From Paenibacillus beijingensis (GTDB lineage: Bacteria; Bacillota; Bacilli; Paenibacillales; Paenibacillaceae), in the NCBI RefSeq assembly GCF_000961095.1, contig NZ_CP011058.1, forward strand, positions 2,879,501-2,943,500: 64,000 bases of DNA, read 5' to 3'. The notes under the pieces are model-generated. The model was not told the DNA's origin. It saw nothing but the letters and a program-made list of their open reading frames with translations, and did no database searches. The position numbers and the translations under genes are program-made. Shown here one piece after another: positions 35,137-44,609 of this stretch (the stretch's first letter is position 1; each line of letters starts with the position of its first letter).

Positions 35137-36873
35137 TTGTATTCAGCTTACGTCAGACCAATGAAAGCCGCTTTGAAAATAAGTTTGGTTCTTTTGCTTT
35201 GCCTTGCCGTGCTGGCTGCCCTGTTCGGTGTGCCGGCTCCGCTGAGACGGACGGCTCATGCGGCGGGAGAAATGAAGCCTTTTCCGCAGCAGGTTACCTA
35301 TTCCGGCATTATCAAGCCCAACCATGTCAGTCAATCCTCTCTGAACGCTTCGGTTACCGCCTACTACGACTACTGGAAAAGCGCCTATTTGAAAAACGAT
35401 TTATCCTCATTGCCCGGCGGATATTACGTCAAAGGCGAAATTACCGGAAGTCCGGACGGCTTTATTCCGCTCGGTTCATCCGAGGGCCAAGGCTACGGCA
35501 TGGTTATTACGGCATTGATGGCCGGTTACGATCCGAACGCGAAAACGATTTTCGACGGTCTTTTCAAAACGGCAAGAGCTTACCGGAGTTCCGCGAATCC
35601 GAATCTGATGGGCTGGGTCGTAGCGGACAACATCAATGCGCAAGGTCACTTCGGCTCCGCGACGGACGGCGACCTGGACATCGCCTACTCTCTCATTCTG
35701 GCGGACCGGCAATGGGGTTCGGGCGGCGCCGTCAACTATGTGGCCGAAGCGAGGAAGATGATTACGGACGGCATCAAAGCCAGCTATGTCACGACGAATA
35801 ACCGGCTGAATCTCGGGGACTGGGACTCCAAGAGCGCATTAAACACCCGGCCTTCCGACTGGATGCTCAGCCATTTGCGAGCGTTCTACGATTTTACCGG
35901 CGACCAGACGTGGCTGAATGTGATCAACAACCTATACACTGTCTACTCCGCGTTTAGCAGCACCTACTCTCCCTCCACCGGACTGATCTCCGACTTCGTC
36001 GTTGGCGATCCGCCTCAGCCAGCGCCCGAATGGTATCTGGACGAATTCAAGGAAACGAATGAATATAATTACAACGCCTCGCGCGTGCCGCTCCGAATCG
36101 TCTTGGACTACGCGTTGTACGGCGACTCGAGAGGAAAGACGATTACCGATAAAATCGCCGGCTGGATCAAAGGCGCAACGGGCGGAAATCCCGCGAATGT
36201 AAAAGACGGCTATCAGCTGAACGGCACAGCGAGCGGCGCTTACGCCACGGCCGTATTCGTTTCCCCGTTCGTAGCCGCCGGCACCTCGAATACCGTCAAC
36301 CAGGCTTGGGTCAATGCCGGCTGGGACTGGATGAAGGACAAAAAAGAAAGCTATTTCAGCGATTCTTATAATTTGCTGACGATGCTCTTCATGTCCGGGA
36401 ACTGGTGGAAGCCCGTACCTGGAGGCGGAACTGCTCCGGGTACGAATCTGGTAACCAATCCCGGATTTGAATCAGGGTTAACGGGATGGTCCGAGTGGCA
36501 CGGAGCAGCGCTCGCGCAAAGGGTGGAATGGGGGGGACAGCATTCCGGAAATTACAAGCTGGTCCATCATCATAATACGGCAGCGTATACCCAATTAACC
36601 TCTCAAGTAAAAGCGGTGCCCAACGGAACGTATAAACTGTCCGTCTGGTTCCGGTCCACCGGCGGACAAAACGCGCTGCGCTTGTTTGCCAAAAATTTTG
36701 GCGGACCGGGGGAACTGCAGGCCAATGTCGGAGCGGCTGCGGTGTCGAACTGGACGCGGTATGATATCGATAACATCAATGTGACGAACGGTTCCATTGA
36801 ATTCGGCGTCTGGTCCGATGCAAACGCGAATAACTGGGCGGCGATCGACGATTTTATATTGATCAAAAAGTAG
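35137..36873 (+). CDS. Secreted GH8 glycosidase (chitosanase/glucanase) with C-terminal CBM
   Basis: 578 residues from TTG 35137, the only start correctly spaced from AAGGAGG (35122-35128); ATG 35161 is too far away. Signal peptide with hydrophobic core KISLVLLLCLAVLAALFG and cleavage near AHAAG. GH8 catalytic domain ~45-425 with general acid Glu116 in SSEGQGYGMVIT and the DGDLDIAYSL motif. After a Gly/Pro linker, residues ~430-578 form a carbohydrate-binding module (NLVTNPGFESGLTGWSEWHG to AAIDDFILIK). Bacillus relatives cut chitosan and beta-1,3-1,4-glucans; this one cannot be assigned between them by reading. Confidence 0.9.
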   Translation: MYSAYVRPMKAALKISLVLLLCLAVLAALFGVPAPLRRTAHAAGEMKPFPQQVTYSGIIKPNHVSQSSLNASVTAYYDYWKSAYLKNDLSSLPGGYYVKGEITGSPDGFIPLGSSEGQGYGMVITALMAGYDPNAKTIFDGLFKTARAYRSSANPNLMGWVVADNINAQGHFGSATDGDLDIAYSLILADRQWGSGGAVNYVAEARKMITDGIKASYVTTNNRLNLGDWDSKSALNTRPSDWMLSHLRAFYDFTGDQTWLNVINNLYTVYSAFSSTYSPSTGLISDFVVGDPPQPAPEWYLDEFKETNEYNYNASRVPLRIVLDYALYGDSRGKTITDKIAGWIKGATGGNPANVKDGYQLNGTASGAYATAVFVSPFVAAGTSNTVNQAWVNAGWDWMKDKKESYFSDSYNLLTMLFMSGNWWKPVPGGGTAPGTNLVTNPGFESGLTGWSEWHGAALAQRVEWGGQHSGNYKLVHHHNTAAYTQLTSQVKAVPNGTYKLSVWFRSTGGQNALRLFAKNFGGPGELQANVGAAAVSNWTRYDIDNINVTNGSIEFGVWSDANANNWAAIDDFILIKK

Positions 36874-36894
36874 GCCAATCGAAATAGATTGCGA

Positions 36895-36918
36895 AGCCGG
36901 GAGATGATTCTCCCGGCT
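36895..36918. terminator. Hairpin between convergent GH8 and LuxR genes
   Basis: AGCCGGGAGA (36895-36904) pairs perfectly with TCTCCCGGCT (36909-36918), TGAT loop; T tract is interrupted. Confidence 0.7.
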
Positions 36919-36963
36919 ATTACTTTGGGAACGCAAAAGGCTGGCTGCCGCCGGGCGGCCGCT

Positions 36964-39030
36964 TCAGTCCAGCAGCTTCTTCAGCAGCTGGGTCCGGTTC
37001 GCCGCGTCCAGCTTGGTGAACATCGATTTGATATGCTTTTTCACGGTAACTTCGCTTATATATAAGGTGGCCGCGATTTCTCCGTTCGTATGGCCTCTCT
37101 CCAGCAGCTTCGCAACTTCTTTTTCCCGGGGCGTGATGTCCATTCGTTCCATGATCCGGTCATAGGGCTTCTCCTCCGGCGAAACGGGTGCAGTCTGCGG
37201 CTGAGGTGCCCATTCTTGCTCTTGTTCCACCAGCTGCCGCTGTCCTGTAAGGGCAAGCATCCGTTCGATATAGCTCACCGCCTGCTCGTTCTGCAGATCG
37301 AGCACAAATGTATCCGTCGGCGTTACGCCGTCATAATTACAATGCCTGCCGCCGGGGGCCGCTTCGAAGCCAAGGCTCTTGTGAGCTTCTATAAAATACA
37401 GAATCGGCGCAGGAGATTCAACGATCAATTCCCCCGTAAAAATCAACGAATGCAGCAAATGTCCGATCGCTGTCTGCTGGGACGCATCCGCAAAATCGGC
37501 CGTGTCGATCGTTTCGATAAACCACCCGGCGCGCGTGTGCGGGGGAACCGACAGCCGCTCGTTCATTTGCGGCGACAAATGGCTGAAATAAGCCGAAGAA
37601 CGGGGGGCCAGCTTCAAATAAGGCAGAGTAACGCGGTTGATCGGAATGATGACGGCAAATCCGATAATGTCGCCGGCCGCATCCCTCATGACCCGCACGA
37701 CGTCATAGCCAAGCGAGAAGAGCGCCCCAAAATCCAGCTTTCGTACCGTGTAACACGTCTCCTGCGCCGAAAGGATGAAGTTGAAGTGGCCGTTCGTATG
37801 CGGGTCATACAGCTCAATACGGGTATCCTTGGCATTCGCTATTTTTCGGGCAGCGTAGGCTTCCAGTTCTTCCCGGTTGCGGACGCCGGCCGTTTCGTAA
37901 TGTCTTGACGTGAGCTCAAACCAGTTCATAAATGCGCGGATCAGGGAATCCCCGATGTAATACATAAGCTCGACCGCTTCCCGCGGATCGGTCGTCCGCT
38001 TGCCCTTATCGGTCAATCGCCCGTAATAAAACTGCAGCGCCCTGACCCGGATTTTTTCATACAGCTGCGGTGTTCGGGACAGAAGCTCGCGGTTGACCGC
38101 ATCTCTCATTAAACTATGTACCGTCCATCCGCGGTCTACCTTCCGGATGAACGAGAACCGGATCAGCTGATAGAATTCCGAGGCTGTAATGTCCCGTTCC
38201 ATGACGAAGGACAAGCTCTCCTGATTGAAGTGACGCAAAACGCAGGCCGCTTCGACAAAAGGCCGCAGATGTTCTCCCGGAACCTCGCGAAGCCACTGGC
38301 TGATGAGAAAGGGAAGCGAATCGTCGCCGCCCGGATGCTCGGCCTTGTCCTTGTAGTCGGGCTGGCTGAACAGGAAGGCGAGCAAGGATAGCGTCAAAGG
38401 GTGTCCCTTGGAATAGCGCCAAATCCGCTGAACGGTTTCTTCGTCGGTGATATATGTATTTTCGGCAAAGCGGGCGACAGCCGCATAATCCAGTTCCGAT
38501 AAGGGCATGCGCACAATAAGCGGCCTCCAGACGGGGGAAAGGTACCACGTTTCGCCCAGTGGATATCTGCCGGCAATAACGGTGAGGACGTTTTTGTCCA
38601 GGCTCTTCAGGAAATAATCCCGAAGCCATTGGTCCATGCTTTCCATTTGCTCATACACATCGATAATGAGCACGACCGGCCGCTCCGACGACAAATGATT
38701 CAGCTCCTGCAGACATGCCATGGGAATGTCCGATGGGTCCAAGGCTTCGCCGCTGCGGGAAGGCAGCAGGGTTAGAATGTTTTCGCATAACGACCGGGGC
38801 GTTTTGACAAAGCCTTCGCTGTCCACCGACAGGGCGAAAGCTCCTGCAGCCCTAGACTGCCGCTGAAATTCATCGAGTAGAGAGCTTTTTCCAATGCCGG
38901 CGGTCCCGTAAACATTGACGATTTTTTTGCGCCTGGAGGAATCCCGGAGCAGCTGCATAAAATCGAGGACTTCCCGCCTCCGCCCTACTAACCAAGTGCT
39001 TTCCAATTCTTCGAACCGTTCCTCGATCAT
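36964..39030 (-). CDS. LuxR-family regulator with STAND ATPase domain (MalT-like)
   Basis: 688 residues. Walker A YGTAGIGKS (41-49) and a Walker B-like VVLIIDVYE (~107-115) mark an AAA/STAND ATPase; a helical middle follows. The C-terminal ~65 residues are a LuxR helix-turn-helix: TPREKEVAKLLERGHTNGEI, ATLYISEVTVKKHIKSMFTK. Proteins of this build integrate a small-molecule signal with ATP binding before activating transcription. The start (ATG 39030) has only a weak GGGTGAT site. Target genes unknown; the neighbouring GH8 and VOC genes are candidates. Confidence 0.88.
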   Translation of the reverse strand: MIEERFEELESTWLVGRRREVLDFMQLLRDSSRRKKIVNVYGTAGIGKSSLLDEFQRQSRAAGAFALSVDSEGFVKTPRSLCENILTLLPSRSGEALDPSDIPMACLQELNHLSSERPVVLIIDVYEQMESMDQWLRDYFLKSLDKNVLTVIAGRYPLGETWYLSPVWRPLIVRMPLSELDYAAVARFAENTYITDEETVQRIWRYSKGHPLTLSLLAFLFSQPDYKDKAEHPGGDDSLPFLISQWLREVPGEHLRPFVEAACVLRHFNQESLSFVMERDITASEFYQLIRFSFIRKVDRGWTVHSLMRDAVNRELLSRTPQLYEKIRVRALQFYYGRLTDKGKRTTDPREAVELMYYIGDSLIRAFMNWFELTSRHYETAGVRNREELEAYAARKIANAKDTRIELYDPHTNGHFNFILSAQETCYTVRKLDFGALFSLGYDVVRVMRDAAGDIIGFAVIIPINRVTLPYLKLAPRSSAYFSHLSPQMNERLSVPPHTRAGWFIETIDTADFADASQQTAIGHLLHSLIFTGELIVESPAPILYFIEAHKSLGFEAAPGGRHCNYDGVTPTDTFVLDLQNEQAVSYIERMLALTGQRQLVEQEQEWAPQPQTAPVSPEEKPYDRIMERMDITPREKEVAKLLERGHTNGEIAATLYISEVTVKKHIKSMFTKLDAANRTQLLKKLLD

Positions 39031-39222
39031 TTTTTATCACCCGATTATAGGTTAATAGATGCCTTTATTTCCCATTTTATACCGGCAGCTGATTGCGGTA
39101 TAGATGCAAAATGTTGACGTGGTTATCCATTTGGATACCTTATTTGCAACTAATGGGATAATTATGGGCTGTCGTATTACGTGATATCTTCGGGTCATAG
39201 AAGCGGAAAGGTGGAGTGAGAG

Positions 39223-39687
39223 ATGACAAGTCGGTTTCGGCTCGGAAGCACGGCGGTCTACGCCCGCGACAGAAAGCGGCTGGTTGCGTTCTATCAAACG
39301 ATCTTCGATATGAAGCTATTGGCTTCTAATGCGGATCCGGAGGTATCGCAGCTTGCTTTTGACACGGACGGCAGCAGTTACGATTTAAGCATCGTCGGAA
39401 ATCCTAATGCGGTGCAGATTGTGTTCCACGCCGTTTCACTGCTTGAACTGAAGGGGCTTTGGGAGAGGTTCAAATCCAGCGGTATCCCTGCCCGGGGAGT
39501 ATATGTTCAGCGTGAAGGGATATCGATTCGAATCCCCGACCCGGAAGGCAATCAGATTTTGATCCTATGGCCGCAAAATTTGCACGATGATGAAGGCGTC
39601 GTGGATTGGACAAAAATCAACGATGATGAAATGGTGATGTGGATTCATGAAAATAGGAAGAGGATGCCGAAAGGCGGGCAGGTATAA
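39223..39687 (+). CDS. VOC/glyoxalase-superfamily protein
   Basis: 154 residues; AGGTGGAGTGAGAG before the ATG. Two beta-alpha-beta-beta-beta modules: LGSTAVYARDRKRLVAFYQT starts the first, and VQREGISIRIPDPEGNQILI ends the second with a Glu-like metal-ligand position. Members include glyoxalase I, dioxygenases and fosfomycin-resistance proteins; this one is unspecified. Confidence 0.82.
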   Translation: MTSRFRLGSTAVYARDRKRLVAFYQTIFDMKLLASNADPEVSQLAFDTDGSSYDLSIVGNPNAVQIVFHAVSLLELKGLWERFKSSGIPARGVYVQREGISIRIPDPEGNQILILWPQNLHDDEGVVDWTKINDDEMVMWIHENRKRMPKGGQV

Positions 39688-39900
39688 TCGCGGCGCAGAC
39701 ATATCCGGACGGTACCAAGGTCGTCCAGACGAAAGCGCTCGATGCGCGTTAGGGGGATGACGATCAGGTGATCACCGGCATGACCATTACATCGCCGCTC
39801 GGACGCTTGGCGAGAAGCGCCAGGTGGTATTGGAGAACCGGAACGATTCACTTAGTCTGCTCTCTCTGAACGTCATTTATTCCATGTCCGAAAAATGTCA
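39688..39900 (+). pseudogene. Possible decayed coding fragment
   Basis: Just after the VOC gene one frame reads TYPDGTKVVQTKALDAR, a stop, then DDQVITGMTITSPLGR; a second frame then continues LGEKRQVVLENRNDSLSLLS. This looks like a short protein end broken by a stop and a frameshift, distantly like a GreA-type C-terminus. Too short to assign. Confidence 0.3.
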
Positions 39901-39964
39901 GACATCTGTGTAACTCCCCGGTCGCATTCACAAAACCGTCACCATTACGGGTTGTTCTTGGCTG

Positions 39965-40149
39965 CTAACGGAAGCAGTGGACGTTATTCCGCTCATGTTG
40001 TTCGATTTGAAAATCTAACGGAAGTATCGGACCTTATTTCGGTTTTTCGGTCTGAAAATAGACCATTTTCAATCGATTAAGAGCTGTGAGTTCCGTTAGA
40101 TATCCAAATGGGCTCATACATGCAAAATAAGAGCACGGAGTTCCGTTAG
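39965..40149. repeat. CTAACGGAA / TTCCGTTAG repeat cluster
   Basis: The 9-mer CTAACGGAA occurs at 39965 and 40015, and its complement TTCCGTTAG at 40091 and 40141: two copies each way, about 50 bases apart within each pair. No gene is supported here. The arrangement resembles dispersed intergenic elements known in Paenibacillus genomes. Confidence 0.65.
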
Positions 40150-40201
40150 AACATCGGAAGGTTTTTTGAAGCGATCTACGATATAAGTTCTAAATATGAC
40201 A

Positions 40202-40250
40202 AAAGGGGACCTCCTGTTTCGCTGGCCATGCGGAGTCGGAGGTCCCTTTT
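40202..40250. repeat. GC-rich hairpin element
   Basis: GGGACCTCC (40206-40214) pairs with GGAGGTCCC (40238-40246), extended by A/T pairs outside and followed by TTTTT, so it could terminate. The loop side (TTTCGCTGGCCATGCGGAG) is similar to that of the hairpin at 30884-30920. Confidence 0.65.
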
Positions 40251-40438
40251 TCTCGCCAAACCTGCGACTGTACATGTTTTATCGTTCGAAATCGCACGTC
40301 TGGAGGGAAAACCTGCGATGGCGAGAGGGTACAGGAATTCCCGGCTTTTATCGCCTGAACGAGAGATGGCGGCGACAGAACGATGAGATAAACCTTTATC
40401 GAGGTCTTTCGAAGATGCGCGACCGCATTTAAAGGTAG

Positions 40439-40639
40439 ATGGAGCGCATCTTTCCGCTCTTTATTGTTAAAACTTTGGTATTGAGCCTATTTTTGATGGA
40501 TTTCGGCATTTTTGCGTTCTCGAGTACCGCTTCTTGGGGGCGAAATGTTCCTTTATCAGCATACCTGATAAATCTTATAAGATTATTCTTATTGACCCTT
40601 GCGCTTTACTCTGTTAGGTTCAAGAGAGTGAAAAAATAG
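40439..40639 (+). CDS. Possible small membrane protein, 66 residues
   Basis: ATG 40439 after AAAGGT; 66 residues with two hydrophobic stretches (LFIVKTLVLSLFLMDFGIFA and YLINLIRLFLLTLALYSV) and a basic C-terminus RFKRVKK. No family recognised and the ribosome site is weak. It could be a chance frame in the repeat-rich spacer before cysJ. Confidence 0.3.
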   Translation: MERIFPLFIVKTLVLSLFLMDFGIFAFSSTASWGRNVPLSAYLINLIRLFLLTLALYSVRFKRVKK

Positions 40640-40693
40640 TTGGGCACAAATAATACGATTTAATATTAAGCATGCTACGTGAGGTGGATATCG

Positions 40694-42517
40694 GTGGAAT
40701 TTCGAGTAACAAACAGTCCTTTTAGTCAGGAACAAGCAGATCTGCTTAACCGCCTTCTGCCCGGTTTAACGGAGGCGCAGCGGATTTGGCTGAGCGGATA
40801 TCTTGCGGCAGTTCCCGGAGCGGCTGCAGCAGCCCAGCCCGGACAAGCGCCGGCAGCGATCCCGGCAGCAAATGCGGTCGTTGCTTCCAAAGAAGTGACC
40901 GTGCTTTTTGGCTCGCAGACCGGCAACAGCAACAGCTTGGCCAAGAAGCTTTCCAATCAGCTGAAAGAGCGGGGTTTTGAAGTCACGATCTCCTCGATGG
41001 GCGATTTCAAGCCGAACACGTTAAAGAAAGTCCAGAACCTGCTTATCGTGGTCAGTACCCACGGCGAAGGAGAGCCGCCGGATAACGCGATCGCCTTCTA
41101 TGAGTTCCTTCATAGCAAGCGAGCGCCTCAGCTTACGGATACGCAGTATTCCGTGCTCGCACTCGGAGATTCCTCTTACGAGTTTTTCTGCCAAACGGGC
41201 AAAGATTTCGACAAGCGTCTGGAAGAGCTGGGCGCCAAGCAGCTTGCGCCGCGCGTCGACTGCGACGTCGATTTCGACGAGCCGGCCGCGGAATGGATGA
41301 ATCAAGTCTTGAGCTCCCTGAGCGAAGCGGGAGCGGCCCCGGCAGCCGTAAGCGGAGCCGGCGCGGCAGTTGTCAGCGGAGTTGAATCGGAATATTCGAG
41401 AACGAATCCGTTTCAGGCCGAAGTTCTTGAAAATTTGAATCTGAACGGCCGGGGATCGGAGCGGGAAACCCGCCACGTTGAGATTTCACTTGAAGGCTCG
41501 AATCTTCAGTATGAACCGGGAGACAGCCTGGGCATGTATCCGGAAAACCATCCCCGCCTTGTGGACGAGCTGATCGAAGCGATGGGCTGGAACGCGGATG
41601 AGCCCGTTACCGTCAACAAAAATGGCGAAAAGCGCTCGCTAAAAGAGGCGCTGCTGCGCGTTTATGAGATCACCGTGCTGACGAAGCCGCTGCTGGAGCA
41701 AGTGGCGAAGACTGCTCCGGGCAATGCGCTGAAGGAGCTTCTGGAGTCGGGACGCGAACAGGAGCTCAGAGCCTATTTGAACGGGCGGGATCTGCTGGAC
41801 CTGGTGCAGGATTACTCCCTTAAAGGCATTCCCGCGGACGCGTTCGTACCGCTTCTTCGGAAGATTCCGGCCCGTCTGTACTCGATCTCCAGCAGCCCGA
41901 AGGCGTTCCCGGATGAGGTCCACCTCACGGTCCGCACGGTCCGTTACGAGGCGCGCGGCAGAGACCGGTACGGCGTTTGCTCGGTTCAGCTCGCGGAGCG
42001 GGTGCAGCCTGGCGATACGCTGCCGATCTATATTCAGCATAACCCAAGCTTCAAGCTTCCGGAAAACCCGGATACGCCGATCATTATGGTGGGACCGGGA
42101 ACGGGTGTCGCTCCGTTCAGAGCGTTCCTGGGAGAGCGGGAAGAGACCGGAGCTGGAGGAAAGACGTGGCTGTTCTACGGCGATCAGCACTTCTCCACAG
42201 ACTTCCTGTACCAGGTTGAATGGCAGCGCTGGCTCAAAGAAGGCGTGCTGACGCGCATGGATGTCGCGTTCTCCCGCGATTCCGAAGAGAAGGTGTACGT
42301 CCAGCACCGGATGCTGGAAAAAAGCCGCGAGCTCTATCAATGGCTGCAGGAAGGCGCAAGCGTGTATGTCTGCGGCGACGAGAAGAAGATGGCGCATGAC
42401 GTCCATGCGGCGCTGGCAACGATCCTCGAGCAAGAGGGCGGCCTGAGCCCGGAGGAAGCCGCGGAATATTTGATCCGTATGCAGCAGCAGAAACGTTACC
42501 AGCGGGATGTATACTAG
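40694..42517 (+). CDS. cysJ: Assimilatory sulfite reductase (NADPH) flavoprotein subunit
   Basis: 607 residues from GTG 40694 (GAGGTGG at 40681-40687); an in-frame GTG at 40679 lacks spacing. Domains: Ala/Pro linker ~40-68, flavodoxin (FMN) ~72-210 starting VTVLFGSQTGNSNSLAKKL, FAD/connecting domain ~240-450 with RLYSISSSP, and NADPH site with GPGTGVAPFRAFLGER and YVCGDEKKMAHDVH. It passes electrons from NADPH through FAD and FMN to CysI, which reduces sulfite to sulfide. Length is close to B. subtilis CysJ. cysI follows after 37 bases. Confidence 0.95.
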   Translation: MEFRVTNSPFSQEQADLLNRLLPGLTEAQRIWLSGYLAAVPGAAAAAQPGQAPAAIPAANAVVASKEVTVLFGSQTGNSNSLAKKLSNQLKERGFEVTISSMGDFKPNTLKKVQNLLIVVSTHGEGEPPDNAIAFYEFLHSKRAPQLTDTQYSVLALGDSSYEFFCQTGKDFDKRLEELGAKQLAPRVDCDVDFDEPAAEWMNQVLSSLSEAGAAPAAVSGAGAAVVSGVESEYSRTNPFQAEVLENLNLNGRGSERETRHVEISLEGSNLQYEPGDSLGMYPENHPRLVDELIEAMGWNADEPVTVNKNGEKRSLKEALLRVYEITVLTKPLLEQVAKTAPGNALKELLESGREQELRAYLNGRDLLDLVQDYSLKGIPADAFVPLLRKIPARLYSISSSPKAFPDEVHLTVRTVRYEARGRDRYGVCSVQLAERVQPGDTLPIYIQHNPSFKLPENPDTPIIMVGPGTGVAPFRAFLGEREETGAGGKTWLFYGDQHFSTDFLYQVEWQRWLKEGVLTRMDVAFSRDSEEKVYVQHRMLEKSRELYQWLQEGASVYVCGDEKKMAHDVHAALATILEQEGGLSPEEAAEYLIRMQQQKRYQRDVY

Positions 42518-42554
42518 ACCTTAGGGCTTATGATCGTGAAAGGAGACTGCCAGC

Positions 42555-44276
42555 ATGGCACTAAATAAATTTTTTATTCCGGAGGACGCTCCGCAAAGCG
42601 ATGTCGAGCATATTAAGCGCCGGAGCAATTATTTGCGGGGAAGTCTTGAAGAAACGCTTGAAGATCGCATTACGGCGTCCATACCCGAGGATGACAACCG
42701 ATTGATGAAATTTCACGGCAGCTACATGCAGGACGATCGGGATTTGCGCAACGAACGGCAAAAGCAGAAGCTGGAACCGGCCTACTCGTTCATGCTTCGC
42801 GTTCGCGCCGCCGGCGGGGTTGTGACCCCCGAGCAGTGGCTGATGATGGACCGCGTCGCCCATAAATACGCGAACGGAACGATCCGTCTGACGACCCGCC
42901 AGTCGTTCCAGCTGCATGGGGTAATCAAATGGAACATGAAAAAGACGATCCGCGAAGTTAACGATTCGATGTTAAGCACGCTGGCCGCTTGCGGCGACGT
43001 GAACCGCAACGTCATGTGCAACCCGAATCCGTACCTGTCGGAAGTTCATGCCGAAGTGTACGATTGGGCTTCCAAGGTCAGCAATCATCTCGATCCGTCG
43101 ACGAGAGCGTACCACGAGATTTGGCTGGACGGAGAGAAAGTGGTGGACAGCCGGGATGATATCGAGCAAGAGCCGATCTACGGGATGCACTACTTGCCGC
43201 GTAAGTTTAAGATCGGGATTGCCGTTCCTCCTTCCAACGATGTGGACGTGTTTTCCCAGGATCTCGGTTTCATCGCGATTATCGAAGACGGTAAGCTGAA
43301 AGGCTTCAACGTCTCGGTAGGCGGAGGCATGGGGATGACGCATGGCGATCCGAAGACGTACCCGCAAATCTCGCAAGTGATCGGCTTCTGCACGCCGGAG
43401 CAAATGATCGACGTGGCGGAGAAGACGGTTATGATCCAACGGGATTACGGCGACCGCGTCGTGCGGAAGCACGCACGCTTTAAATATACGATCGACGACC
43501 GCGGCATCGAGTGGTTCATTAACGAGCTGGGCGACCGTCTCGGATGGAAGCTTCAGGACGCGCGCCCTTACCAATTCGACCATAACGGCGACCGCTACGG
43601 CTGGGTGAAGGGAAGCGACGGAAACTGGCATTTCACTCTCTTTATCCAGAACGGCCGGGTTCAAGATACGGACGACTACCGGCTGATGACGGGTCTGCGG
43701 GAAATTGCCAAGGTTCATACCGGGGATTTCCGCCTTACGGCGAACCAGAATTTGATTATCGGCAACGTAACGAGCGGCAAAAAGAAGAAAATCGTCAAAT
43801 TGATCGAGGAATTCGGACTTACCGACGGCATCCACTATTCCGCATTGCGGAGAAATTCGATGGCCTGCGTCGCGCTGCCGACTTGCGGACTGGCGATGGC
43901 CGAATCCGAGCGTTATCTTCCGACGCTGCTCGATAAAATCGAACCGATGCTGGACGAAGCCGGACTGCGCGACGAGGACATCGTCATCCGCATGACGGGC
44001 TGCCCGAACGGATGCGCGCGGCCGATGCTGGCCGAAATTGCGTTCATCGGAAAAGCTCCCGGCAAATACAACATGTATTTGGGCGGCGGATTTGCCGGCA
44101 ACCGGCTGAATAAGCTGTATAAGGAAAACATCGGCGAAACGGAGATTCTGGAGTCGCTGCAGCCGATCGTTACCCGCTATGCGAAAGAACGGCAGAAAGG
44201 CGAACATTTCGGCGATTTTGTCATTCGCGCCGGCTATGTGAAAGAAGTCCGCTCGGGACAGGACTTCCATTCGTAA
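42555..44276 (+). CDS. cysI: Assimilatory sulfite reductase hemoprotein subunit
   Basis: 573 residues. Two ferredoxin-like and two siroheme/4Fe-4S repeats; TTRQSFQLHGVIKWNMK early, and the cluster ligands CVALPTC (~438-444) and CPNGC (~483-487). It catalyses the six-electron reduction of sulfite to sulfide in cysteine biosynthesis with CysJ. AGGAGACTGCC lies before the ATG. Terminator follows at 44313. No sulfate-activation genes in the window. Confidence 0.95.
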   Translation: MALNKFFIPEDAPQSDVEHIKRRSNYLRGSLEETLEDRITASIPEDDNRLMKFHGSYMQDDRDLRNERQKQKLEPAYSFMLRVRAAGGVVTPEQWLMMDRVAHKYANGTIRLTTRQSFQLHGVIKWNMKKTIREVNDSMLSTLAACGDVNRNVMCNPNPYLSEVHAEVYDWASKVSNHLDPSTRAYHEIWLDGEKVVDSRDDIEQEPIYGMHYLPRKFKIGIAVPPSNDVDVFSQDLGFIAIIEDGKLKGFNVSVGGGMGMTHGDPKTYPQISQVIGFCTPEQMIDVAEKTVMIQRDYGDRVVRKHARFKYTIDDRGIEWFINELGDRLGWKLQDARPYQFDHNGDRYGWVKGSDGNWHFTLFIQNGRVQDTDDYRLMTGLREIAKVHTGDFRLTANQNLIIGNVTSGKKKKIVKLIEEFGLTDGIHYSALRRNSMACVALPTCGLAMAESERYLPTLLDKIEPMLDEAGLRDEDIVIRMTGCPNGCARPMLAEIAFIGKAPGKYNMYLGGGFAGNRLNKLYKENIGETEILESLQPIVTRYAKERQKGEHFGDFVIRAGYVKEVRSGQDFHS

Positions 44277-44312
44277 GCCTTTTTTGCAGAATGAAAATGG
44301 AAGAAACGGCCG

Positions 44313-44342
44313 GAGCACCCTCAAGCGGGGGTGCTCTTTTTC
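44313..44342 (+). terminator. cysJI terminator
   Basis: GAGCACCC (44313-44320) pairs with GGGTGCTC (44329-44336), then TTTTTC. The following 267 bases to 44609 hold nothing I can identify. Confidence 0.85.
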
Positions 44343-44609
44343 AAAATATAAGAGATTAAAAATTTGGGGTGGGAGCAGCTCTTCCGCCTCGTTTTTGTTT
44401 TGTTATGGCCGCAGGGTTTGGGAGAATCTTGAGGTGGAGGAGTCTTCGAGCAGTGAACGGAAGCGAACGCCTAATGAAACTCGCCTAAGGAATCGTAAAC
44501 TTGGTTCGGAAGCCATATCATCAGCCTTCATAAATCGCTTGCCAAGGAATCCATCGTTTCGGTCGATCAGCCTCAGGATTATCCGTATTTGTACTCATAT
44601 AACAAAGGA

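Noticed and set aside
39965..40149. Possible CRISPR array
   Set aside because: The repeated 9-mer is too short, occurs in both directions and there are no regular repeat-spacer units or cas genes.
40196..40432. 78-codon frame in the spacer before cysJ
   Set aside because: It consists largely of the GC-rich hairpin element and has low-complexity, Arg/Trp-rich translation with no ribosome site.
41639..44324. Long minus-strand frames opposite cysJ and cysI
   Set aside because: They are antisense shadows of strongly conserved genes with no recognisable protein features.
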